Positions 1-5,947 of a stretch of 12,558 nt of DNA are shown piece by piece (position 1 is the first letter of the stretch; each line of letters begins with the position of its first letter). The position numbers and the translations under genes were made by a program. Origin of the DNA: JAENVT01 sp031404635 (GTDB lineage: Bacteria > Actinomycetota > Acidimicrobiia > Acidimicrobiales > Ilumatobacteraceae); assembly GCA_031404635.1 (NCBI GenBank), contig JANNHY010000167.1, positions 1-12,558 on the forward strand, read 5' to 3'. The notes beneath the pieces were generated by a model, which had not been told where the DNA came from, made no database searches, and saw nothing but the letters and a program-made list of their open reading frames with translations.

Positions 1-1
1 C

Positions 2-535
2 GCCTTCCTCGACGACCCCAACGTCATCGCGGTGGGCGAATGCGGGCTCGACTACTACTACGACCACTCGCCACGAGCCGAGCAGCGCGAAGCGTTCGCC
101 GCCCAGATCCGCTTCGCCCACGAACGATCGCTGCCCCTAGTCATCCACACGCGCGACGCGTGGGCGGAGACGTTCGACATCCTCGACGCCGAAGGCACGC
201 CGCAACAAGCTATTTTTCACTGTTTCACCGGCGGGCCGGAAGAGGCCCGGCAGTGCCTCGAGCGCGGCGCATATCTATCTTTCAGCGGCATCGTCACGTT
301 CAAGACGGCGACCGAACTGCACGACGCGGCACGGCTGTGCCCGATCGATCGGCTGCTCGCCGAAACGGACAGCCCGTACCTGGCGCCGGTGCCCCACCGC
401 GGCAAATCCAACCAGCCGGCGTACGTCACCCACGTCGTCCAGGCCCTCGCCGATCTCCGCGGGGCAGCACTTGACGGGGTACGCGCCGCTACCGTAGAGA
501 ACGCATGCCTTGCGTTCCCCGGCATTCGTCCGTAG
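2..535 (+). CDS. tatD: TatD family metal-dependent hydrolase (5'-partial)
   Basis: The 3' part of a TatD-type DNase/hydrolase gene is present: 177 codons of a family usually about 255-270 residues long. The N-terminal HxH metal motif lies outside the window. Visible family motifs, in order, are GECGLDYYYDHS (with a metal-binding Glu), VIHTRDAW, FHCFTGG (metal-ligand His) and ETDSPYLAPVPHRGK (metal-ligand Asp), ending in a typical helical C-terminus. Members are TIM-barrel metalloenzymes with reported 3'-5' exonuclease activity and roles in DNA repair or quality control; the exact substrate here is unknown. The gene stops with TAG at 533-535, 34 nt before the next gene. In many actinobacteria tatD is the first gene of the tatD-rpfB-ksgA-ispE cluster, which fits this context. 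Confidence 0.93.
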   Translation, partial: AFLDDPNVIAVGECGLDYYYDHSPRAEQREAFAAQIRFAHERSLPLVIHTRDAWAETFDILDAEGTPQQAIFHCFTGGPEEARQCLERGAYLSFSGIVTFKTATELHDAARLCPIDRLLAETDSPYLAPVPHRGKSNQPAYVTHVVQALADLRGAALDGVRAATVENACLAFPGIRP

Positions 536-569
536 CTTCTTCAACGTCCCACGGACGGGAAACACCAAA

Positions 570-1079
570 ATGAACTCCTACGACCGCCGGCGCCTCACAC
601 TTGCCTCCATCTTTACGGTGGTAGCGCTGCCGGCGCTGTGGATAATCAACCGCAACGATGCGGATTCGGTGGCACCTACCCTTGGCGCCGCCGGGGTACC
701 ACAAGTTGGCGCCGACCAGGCCCCATCGACGTCGGCGTACACACCCGGCTCGCCGATCTTCCTCAACGGCCCGCCGCCGGGCGTTGACCCTGCCGTTGTC
801 GACATCATCATTCCTCCCGGTCCGGGCGCCACCGAGGCCACCGGTAGAGCCAGCTTCCGTCGCTATCCCGATGCCACCCGACGACCCTGCACCACGGCGC
901 TGGCGCCGTGGGGATCGACGCTGACCCTGACCAACACCGACAACGGCCAGACCACGACGTGCGTGAACAGTTTGAGCACGCCGCTGCCGGCCGGCGTCGA
1001 CATCGTTCTGCACACCGATGTGTTCACCTCGATCAGCGATCTCGCCGACGCGCCCGTGCCGGTGCGCATCAGCTGGTAG
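570..1079 (+). CDS. Secreted/membrane-anchored protein with RlpA-like double-psi beta-barrel C-terminus
   Basis: Predicted 169-residue protein. The ATG at 570 is preferred over a TTG at 510 inside tatD because a purine-rich ACGGGA lies about 9 nt upstream. A short basic N-terminus (residues 1-9) is followed by a hydrophobic segment (about 10-26), a signal peptide or signal anchor. Next comes a Pro/Gly/Ala-rich linker (about 30-88). The C-terminus (about 91-169) resembles the double-psi beta-barrel of RlpA/expansin proteins: TGRAS, then PWGSTLTLTNTDNGQ, then TTTCV, ending PVPVRISW. Cys107 and Cys131 could form a disulfide. The DRGP segment that carries the catalytic Asp in RlpA lytic transglycosylases is absent; NSLSTPLPAG is there instead. 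The protein therefore probably binds or remodels cell wall without that chemistry, which is inference. It occupies the slot of rpfB in other actinobacteria. Confidence 0.75.
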   Translation: MNSYDRRRLTLASIFTVVALPALWIINRNDADSVAPTLGAAGVPQVGADQAPSTSAYTPGSPIFLNGPPPGVDPAVVDIIIPPGPGATEATGRASFRRYPDATRRPCTTALAPWGSTLTLTNTDNGQTTTCVNSLSTPLPAGVDIVLHTDVFTSISDLADAPVPVRISW

Positions 1080-1081
1080 GT

Positions 1082-1903
1082 GTGCACTCACGCACCGACA
1101 TCGGGGCGCTGCTCAGCGAAAACGGCCTCGCCCCGCGCCGCGATCTTGGGCAAAACTTCGTCGTCGATCCCAACACGGTGCGCAGGATCGCCCGCCTGGC
1201 CGAGGTCGGGCAGAACGATCATGTCGTCGAGATCGGGGCCGGACTCGGCTCGCTGACCTTGGCACTCGCCGAGACGGGAGCGTCGATCACAGCGATCGAG
1301 ATCGACCACGGCCTGGCCGACGTGTTGCGCCGAGTCGTCGCCGACCTGCCCAACGTGACCGTCGTCGAGGCTGACGCGCTGCAACTGGATTGGACGGCCA
1401 CACTCGCCGCTGCGCAGCGCTGGGTGCTCGTCGCCAACCTGCCGTACAACGTCGCGACACCCCTTGTGTGCGACCTGCTCGATTTCGTGCCCGCCGTCGA
1501 GCGGATGCTGGTGATGGTGCAGCGCGAGGTCGCCGAACGACTATGCGCTCCTGCCGGTGCCGAGGCCTACGGCGCTGTCAGCGTGAAGGTGGCCTACTGG
1601 GCGACGGCGCGCATCGCCGGTACGGTGCCGGCCAGCGTGTTCGTACCCCGACCGAAGGTGGAATCGGCGTTGGCCGACATTCGCCGCCGTCGGTCGCCCG
1701 CCGTCGATGTGCCGGCCGATCCGCTGTTTCAGTTGGTCCGCATCTCCTTCGGTCATCGGCGCAAGATGTTGCGCCGCTCATTGGTCGCTGTCGTCACGCC
1801 AGAGGTGTTCGACGCCGCCGGCATCGACGCTCAGCGACGCCCCGAGGAACTCGACATAGCCGAGTGGGGAGCGCTGACCCACGCATGGTTGGCGGCCCCG
1901 TGA
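1082..1903 (+). CDS. rsmA: 16S rRNA (adenine(1518)-N6/adenine(1519)-N6)-dimethyltransferase
   Basis: KsgA/RsmA, 273 residues, the same length as the E. coli enzyme. It uses S-adenosylmethionine to dimethylate two adjacent adenines in the 3' terminal hairpin of 16S rRNA late in 30S assembly. Visible motifs are DLGQNFVVDP (21-30), the SAM-binding EIGAGLG (50-56), IEID (72-75), EADAL (96-100), the catalytic NLPY (119-122) and FVPRPKVES (187-195). The start is a GTG at 1082, two nt after the preceding stop codon. Upstream in-frame sequence is a shadow of the previous gene, and this start gives the normal spacing to the LGQNF motif. No free-standing Shine-Dalgarno is visible; translation is probably coupled to the upstream gene. 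Its stop overlaps the ispE start. Confidence 0.96.
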   Translation: MHSRTDIGALLSENGLAPRRDLGQNFVVDPNTVRRIARLAEVGQNDHVVEIGAGLGSLTLALAETGASITAIEIDHGLADVLRRVVADLPNVTVVEADALQLDWTATLAAAQRWVLVANLPYNVATPLVCDLLDFVPAVERMLVMVQREVAERLCAPAGAEAYGAVSVKVAYWATARIAGTVPASVFVPRPKVESALADIRRRRSPAVDVPADPLFQLVRISFGHRRKMLRRSLVAVVTPEVFDAAGIDAQRRPEELDIAEWGALTHAWLAAP

Positions 1904-2628
1904 GCGCCATCGTGATCAGGGCTCCCGCCAAACTCACGTTGAGCCTGCGCATCACCGGGGTCCGCGCCGACGGGTACCACCTCATCGACGCCGAAATGGT
2001 CACCCTCGACTGGCACGACACCGTGACGATCGATCCGTCGTCGACAGGGCTGACCGCCGATGGACCGTACGCAGTGGGCATGCCACTCGACGAGTCGAAC
2101 CTCGTCAACAGAGCGCTGCGCCATGTCGGTCGCACGGCTGCTGTGCACATCCACAAGTCGGTGCCGCACGGTGGTGGCCTCGGTGGTGGCTCAGCCGACG
2201 CAGCTGCGATCCTGCGCTGGGCGGGCTACGACGACATCGAAGGCGCCGCCGCACTGGGTGCCGATGTCGCCTTCTGCCTCGTCGGCGGTCGGGCCAGGGT
2301 GCGTGGCATCGGCGACGTGATCGAGCCGTTGCCGTTCGAGTCGATCGACGTCACCCTCGTCACCCCCCCGCTCGCGGTGAGCACCCCCGTCGTGTATCGA
2401 GCGTGGGACGACATCGGTGGGCCGACGGCCGACGGACCCAACGATCTCGAGCCGGCGGCGGTTGCCGCCTTCGCTGATCTGGCGACCTGGCGCGATCGGA
2501 TCACGGCGGCATCCGGGCAAGCGCCGACGCTGGCCGGCAGCGGGGCGACGTGGTTCCTACGCGGTCATCACGATCTCGGTGCTTCCTTACCCGACTGCAA
2601 CGTGGTGCGCACCACGACCTGCCCGTAG
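1900..2628 (+). CDS. ispE: 4-diphosphocytidyl-2-C-methyl-D-erythritol kinase
   Basis: GHMP-family kinase of the MEP isoprenoid pathway; it phosphorylates CDP-methylerythritol at the 2-hydroxyl with ATP. The protein is 242 residues, short for the family (E. coli 283). Seen motifs are RAPAKLTLSL (7-16, with the conserved Lys11), GYHLID (25-30), the glycine-rich ATP loop PHGGGLGGGSADAAA (89-103), GADVAFCL (120-127, with the conserved Asp122) and the C-terminal GHMP motif LAGSGATWF (211-219). All core motifs are present. The shortening falls between the ATP loop and the GADV motif, and in the region before LAGSG. The GTG at 1900 overlaps the ksgA stop (GTGA), the usual sign of translational coupling. 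An in-frame ATG at 1885 is an alternative start adding five residues. Confidence 0.94.
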   Translation: MSAIVIRAPAKLTLSLRITGVRADGYHLIDAEMVTLDWHDTVTIDPSSTGLTADGPYAVGMPLDESNLVNRALRHVGRTAAVHIHKSVPHGGGLGGGSADAAAILRWAGYDDIEGAAALGADVAFCLVGGRARVRGIGDVIEPLPFESIDVTLVTPPLAVSTPVVYRAWDDIGGPTADGPNDLEPAAVAAFADLATWRDRITAASGQAPTLAGSGATWFLRGHHDLGASLPDCNVVRTTTCP

Positions 2629-2637
2629 ACGCACAAT

Positions 2638-2663
2638 GGCCGCCCACTTTGCGGCAGGCGGCC
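2638..2663. terminator. Hairpin between convergent ispE and bS22 genes
   Basis: A perfect 7-bp GC-only inverted repeat, GGCCGCC (2638-2644) and GGCGGCC (2657-2663), with a 12-nt loop. It lies 9 nt after the ispE stop and 22 nt beyond the end of the minus-strand bS22 gene. The position suggests a shared bidirectional transcription end. Neither side has a strong T-run, so it may act with Rho or as a 3'-end stabiliser rather than as a classical intrinsic terminator. Confidence 0.5.
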
Positions 2664-2685
2664 GGTAACCAAAACCTCTACAACG

Positions 2686-2784
2686 TCACTTCCCGCGTTG
2701 GCGTTGGTGACGTGTACGGCGAAGCATCTTCTTGTGCTTCTTCTTGCGCATTCTTTTGCGGCGTTTCTTGATCAGCGAACCCAT
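2686..2784 (-). CDS. Small ribosomal subunit protein bS22 (AURKAIP1/COX24 domain protein)
   Basis: A 32-codon gene encoding an extremely basic peptide: it begins MGSLIKKRRKRMRKKKH and ends QRQRGK, with over half of residues Lys or Arg. This is the hallmark of the actinobacterial AURKAIP1/COX24-domain peptides, seen in mycobacterial 30S structures as bS22, which share the MGS-IKKRRKRM-KKKHRK pattern. It should bind 16S rRNA as an integral small-subunit component. The coordinates come from reading the minus strand directly: CAT at 2782-2784 and TCA at 2686-2688. No Shine-Dalgarno precedes the ATG, but a promoter ends only 10 nt upstream (see 2795-2823), so the mRNA is probably almost leaderless. 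The family assignment is strong because the whole length matches; the role here follows from the family. Confidence 0.93.
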   Translation of the reverse strand: MGSLIKKRRKRMRKKKHKKMLRRTRHQRQRGK

Positions 2785-2794
2785 GGCTCGTGAG

Positions 2795-2823
2795 ACACTA
2801 CCGGCCTGCGCCCTGGGACCCAA
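2795..2823 (-). promoter_or_regulatory. Putative sigma-A-type promoter of the bS22 gene
   Basis: On the minus strand, TTGGGT (2818-2823) and TAGTGT (2795-2800) are separated by exactly 17 nt. The predicted start site near 2788 lies only 3-5 nt before the ATG at 2784, which explains the missing Shine-Dalgarno sequence. Confidence 0.5.
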
Positions 2824-2829
2824 CAAATC

Positions 2830-2848
2830 CTGAGAACGCGAGTCTCAG
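2830..2848 (-). terminator. Possible intrinsic terminator of the AGPS-like gene
   Basis: A perfect 6-bp inverted repeat, CTGAGA and TCTCAG, with a 7-nt loop, lies 29 nt beyond the stop of the minus-strand flavoprotein gene. On the minus strand it is followed by the T-rich stretch GATTTGTT. It sits just upstream of the bS22 promoter, so it would separate the two transcription units. The T-run is short, so the call is tentative. Confidence 0.4.
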
Positions 2849-2877
2849 CTTCGTTGCCCGAAGGTCAGGCGGTTGAC

Positions 2878-4479
2878 CTACGGGTCGATGAGGACGCCGG
2901 GGTTGAGGATGCCGTTGGGGTCAACGGTCCGCTTGACGGCGCGCAGCGATTCGGCGAACAGATCGGGTCTCTGCCGGTCGTACCCGTCCGGTCGGTGCAT
3001 GCGTCCGACCGCATGATGGTGGGTCACGGTGCCACCGGCATCGACCACGACCCCGTTTGCAGCTGTCTTGATCTCCGACCACATCGAGATCTCCGAACCG
3101 GGGAGTCCGACGCCCGTCCATGTGTAGTAAGGAGCGGGGCCGTCGGGATACACATGGGTGAATCGACATGACAGCGAGTGGTGCTCGCCGAACACCTTGC
3201 GCAGAACGTCAGTCATTTGTGCCCGAACAGTGGCGTCGAACTGCGGCCAGCGGTCCCACGTGATCGCCGTCTCGAAGGTGTCGGCAACGACGCCGAGGGA
3301 CGTGTCGACACCGAGTTGCACACCGATGAATGCGTCGCGCCACGCACCCACCGCGCCGTCGCGTCCCGTCGGGGTGCCGCGGCCGTCATCGACCCTGATG
3401 TCGTCGTCGGCGACCTGACCGCCAGCGGCGCGCGCCAGGGCGACGGCTTCGGTGATGTTGTGCCGTTGCGAGAGCTCCGAAGATTCGAACGAGACGATCA
3501 CGAGCGCTCGGGTCCCGTCGAGGCCGGCGGCGCGGGCAGCCTCGGCGGGATCGAGAATACGTAGGTTGGCCGGCCACAACTTGGCCTGCACGATCGTGCG
3601 CACTGCTTCGCATCCTGCCGCCCACGAATCGAAGGTGATCCCGGCGGTGGAGCGGAACGTCGGGCGTTTCTGGATACGCATCCACGCCTCGGTCACGACG
3701 CCGAGGATGCCTTCGGAGCCGACGACCATCCGGTCCGGGCTCGGTCCGGCGCCGCTGCCGGGAAGACGGCGGCTCTCCCACCATCCTCGCGGTGTCAGCA
3801 TGCGAACCGACTCGACGAAATCGTCGATGTGCGTGTGGTTGGTGGCGTAGTGCCCGCCGGACCGGGTGACGATCCATCCTCCCAACGAGCTGAACCGGAA
3901 CGACTGGGGGAAATGCCGCAATGTGTAGCCGCTCGGTTTCAACTGCTGTTCGAGAGCCGGCCCCAGCACGCCCGCTTGGATACGCGCGGCGCGCGACACC
4001 TCATCGATCTCGAGCACACGGTCGAGGCGGTCGAGAGCAATGGTCACGCACGGACCGCAATCGTCGGGCGGGTTCACCCCCCAGACCACCGACGATCCGC
4101 CGCCGTACGGAATGGCGACATACCCGTTGGTGTCGCACCACTCGAGGGTGATCTCGAGCTCCCGCTCGTCACGAGGATGGGCGACGACGTCCGGAGGATT
4201 CGGGAAGTCCAGGTTGAACGCCATCGTGCGGTCGGTGAAGCTGGCTCCGTAGGCGTGGAACGCTCGTTCGTAGGTCGAGGACTCACACCACGCGGAGAGC
4301 CGGTCGGGCACCGAGATCCGCGGCGCCCGCAGCTGCGCGTCCTCGGCCCGCGGCACGCGACGAGCCGTGATCTCGGTGCCGTACCGATCGGACAGCGTCG
4401 CCGCCAGCGCGGCCCGCTCGGCATCCGTCGGCTCCTCCGACTCCATGCACCATGCCCAGAATGAACGCCGATCTCCCAT
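2878..4479 (-). CDS. FAD-binding oxidoreductase, alkylglycerone-phosphate synthase-like
   Basis: 533-residue flavoprotein of the PCMH/VAO type whose closest recognisable relatives are alkyldihydroxyacetonephosphate synthases (eukaryotic AGPS, ether-lipid synthesis). In order: PNPPDVVAHPRDE (93-105), the FAD pyrophosphate loop IPYGGGSSVVWG (123-134), FRFSSLGGWIVTRSGGHYATN (195-214), matching the AGPS FSTVGGWVSTR motif, GSEGILGVVTEA (254-265), TFETAITWDR (401-410), a Tyr pair (451-452) where AGPS has its active-site Tyr, the triple-His segment VTHHHAVG (485-492), matching AGPS SHHHGVG, and VDPNGILNPG (519-528). No signal peptide or membrane segment is seen. The family would exchange the acyl chain of acyl-DHAP for a fatty alcohol, but bacterial homologues may use other substrates. 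An internal Met12 is an alternative start. The GH144-like gene is divergent. Confidence 0.88.
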   Translation of the reverse strand: MGDRRSFWAWCMESEEPTDAERAALAATLSDRYGTEITARRVPRAEDAQLRAPRISVPDRLSAWCESSTYERAFHAYGASFTDRTMAFNLDFPNPPDVVAHPRDERELEITLEWCDTNGYVAIPYGGGSSVVWGVNPPDDCGPCVTIALDRLDRVLEIDEVSRAARIQAGVLGPALEQQLKPSGYTLRHFPQSFRFSSLGGWIVTRSGGHYATNHTHIDDFVESVRMLTPRGWWESRRLPGSGAGPSPDRMVVGSEGILGVVTEAWMRIQKRPTFRSTAGITFDSWAAGCEAVRTIVQAKLWPANLRILDPAEAARAAGLDGTRALVIVSFESSELSQRHNITEAVALARAAGGQVADDDIRVDDGRGTPTGRDGAVGAWRDAFIGVQLGVDTSLGVVADTFETAITWDRWPQFDATVRAQMTDVLRKVFGEHHSLSCRFTHVYPDGPAPYYTWTGVGLPGSEISMWSEIKTAANGVVVDAGGTVTHHHAVGRMHRPDGYDRQRPDLFAESLRAVKRTVDPNGILNPGVLIDP

Positions 4480-4548
4480 TGTCGAACGGTACCCCGTCAG
4501 CCGAGCCGCAAGTCGGTGGCATTCTCGAACGCACTCCGGTCATCACGT

Positions 4549-4554
4549 TAGAAT
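4549..4554 (+). promoter_or_regulatory. Possible -10 element for the GH144-like gene
   Basis: TAGAAT fits a -10 hexamer in the 113-nt divergent region between the flavoprotein and glucanase genes. It would give a leader of about 32 nt carrying the strong Shine-Dalgarno at 4578-4583. No convincing -35 element is seen at the expected distance. Confidence 0.3.
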
Positions 4555-4577
4555 TTGCCATCGGAGAGCGGCGAGAT

Positions 4578-4583
4578 GGAGGT
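4578..4583 (+). promoter_or_regulatory. Strong Shine-Dalgarno deciding the 4593 start
   Basis: A consensus GGAGGT ends 9 nt before the ATG at 4593. It fixes that start over the in-frame ATG at 4608, and it is stronger than any other ribosome binding site in this window. Confidence 0.75.
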
Positions 4584-4592
4584 CTTTAGCGG

Positions 4593-5885
4593 ATGAGTCA
4601 GGTAGCGATGAGCGACGAAACGTTGGACAAACTCCAGCGAGACACGTTCGAATACTTCCTGAAAGAGAGCAATCGTGCCAACGGGATGGTCCCTGATAGC
4701 ACCCGTGAGAACTCGCCTGCCAGCATCACTCCAATTGGGTTCGCGCTGACCGCCTACACCATCGGCGTCGAGCGCGGCTTTATCACCCGCACCGAAGCTG
4801 TTGACCGAACCCTAACGACACTTCGATTTTTCAGAGATAGTGAACAGAGCTTGCAACCGGATGCAACCGGTTACAAGGGCTTCTACTACCACTTTCTCTA
4901 TATGGACACGGGACGGCGCGCGTGGAAGTCAGAGTTGTCAACGATTGATTCGGCATTTCTGCTCGCTGGTATTTTGACTTCGGCCATGTACTTTGATGGA
5001 AATAGGCCCGAAGAGCTCGAGATACGAGTGATCGCCGCGGAACTGTACGCTCGCGCTGATTGGGAGTGGATGCTCAATGCAGGCAAAACGGTTTCGATGG
5101 GCTGGAAGCCAGAGTGCGGATTTCTGCGGTACCGCTGGGAGGGCTATAACGAGGCGCTGATCCTCTATGTGTTGGCGCTCGCTTCGCCCACACACCCAAT
5201 CCCTGCCGGGAGCTACAAGGCCCAGACGCAGACGTATTGCTGGAAGGAACTCTACGGCCAGGAATTTCTCTATGCGGGCCCGCTCTTCATCCACCAGTTT
5301 TCTCACATGTGGATCGACTTTCGTGGAATTCAAGACGAATTCATGCGCAAGCGAGGGATTGACTACTTCGAGAATAGCCGTCGCGCTACCTATATGCAGC
5401 AACAATACGCAATCCATAATCCCTTGGACTACAAAGGCTATGGCGAGCATTGCTGGGGAATTACGGCAAGCGACGGTCCTGGTCCGGCCCGGTTGAAGTT
5501 GAACCATGTCAAGCGCCGCTTTCTTGACTATGCAGCGCGGGGCATCCCGAACGGCCCCGACGATGGAACCATCGCTCCATGGGCAGCAGCTGCGTCTCTT
5601 CCTTTCGCGCCCGAGATCGTCTTGCCGGCGCTGCAGTACTTCACTGATGCGTACCCCGAGGTGACCAGCAAGTATGGCTTCAAGTGTAGTTTCAATCCGA
5701 CCTTTGAGGGCAAGAATCAAGGGGAGAGTGGGTGGATTTCCAAAGGTTATTATGGGCTCGAGCAGGGGCCGATAGTGATGATGATCGAGAACCACCGCAC
5801 TGAATTTCTTTGGGAGTTGATGAAGAAGTGCCCCTTGATCGTCCAGGGTCTCCACAAGGCTGGATTCACCGGCGGCTGGCTTTGA
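4593..5885 (+). CDS. Glucoamylase-family protein, GH144-like (beta-1,2-glucanase family)
   Basis: 430-residue full-length member of the PF10091/GH144-type (alpha/alpha)6-barrel proteins; characterised members are endo-beta-1,2-glucanases or sophorose-releasing enzymes. Conserved blocks seen are DTFEYF (17-22), GMVPDS (31-36), ASITPIGFALTAY (43-55), GFYYHFLYMDTGRR (96-109), WKSELSTIDSAFLLAG (111-126), RYRWEGYNEALILY (179-192) with the conserved acidic cluster, ASPTHPI (197-203), HQFSHMWIDFRGIQD (234-248), DYFENSRRAT (257-266), GYGEHCWGITASDGP (282-296) and GTIAPWAAAASLPFAPE (325-341). There is no signal peptide or transmembrane segment, although many relatives are exported, so a cytoplasmic role on imported beta-glucan oligosaccharides is possible. 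GC content is near 50% in sampled lines against about 62-66% in flanking genes, with many A/T-ending codons, suggesting recent acquisition. The specific substrate is inferred from the family. Confidence 0.88.
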   Translation: MSQVAMSDETLDKLQRDTFEYFLKESNRANGMVPDSTRENSPASITPIGFALTAYTIGVERGFITRTEAVDRTLTTLRFFRDSEQSLQPDATGYKGFYYHFLYMDTGRRAWKSELSTIDSAFLLAGILTSAMYFDGNRPEELEIRVIAAELYARADWEWMLNAGKTVSMGWKPECGFLRYRWEGYNEALILYVLALASPTHPIPAGSYKAQTQTYCWKELYGQEFLYAGPLFIHQFSHMWIDFRGIQDEFMRKRGIDYFENSRRATYMQQQYAIHNPLDYKGYGEHCWGITASDGPGPARLKLNHVKRRFLDYAARGIPNGPDDGTIAPWAAAASLPFAPEIVLPALQYFTDAYPEVTSKYGFKCSFNPTFEGKNQGESGWISKGYYGLEQGPIVMMIENHRTEFLWELMKKCPLIVQGLHKAGFTGGWL

Positions 5886-5947
5886 GCGGCGGAGAAGGCG
5901 AGCGCGTCGTCAGATCCGCTTGCTTGCTAGTTGGGTCGGAGGCTTGG

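Noticed and set aside
510..569. TTG start for the DPBB-like protein inside tatD
   Set aside because: It would add 20 residues ahead of the signal segment and overlaps tatD. The ATG at 570 has an upstream purine-rich site and yields a normal signal-peptide N-terminus.
489..1091. Minus-strand Arg/Gly-rich open frame over the DPBB-like gene
   Set aside because: The plus-strand reading has a signal segment, a ribosome binding site and a domain match. The antisense product is compositionally typical of shadow frames.
1885..1899. Upstream ATG start for ispE
   Set aside because: It is possible, but the GTG at 1900 gives the usual GTGA stop-start overlap and a normal N-terminus just before RAPAKL, so it is kept only as an alternative.
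4938..5855. Long minus-strand open frame (305 codons) inside the GH144-like gene
   Set aside because: It is fully antisense to a gene with many conserved GH144 motifs, its translation shows no family motif, and no promoter or ribosome binding site was seen for it.
5886..5947. Intrinsic terminator between the convergent GH144-like and HAD genes
   Set aside because: Only a weak GCGGA/TCCGC pairing with a long loop is visible and there is no T-run on either strand.
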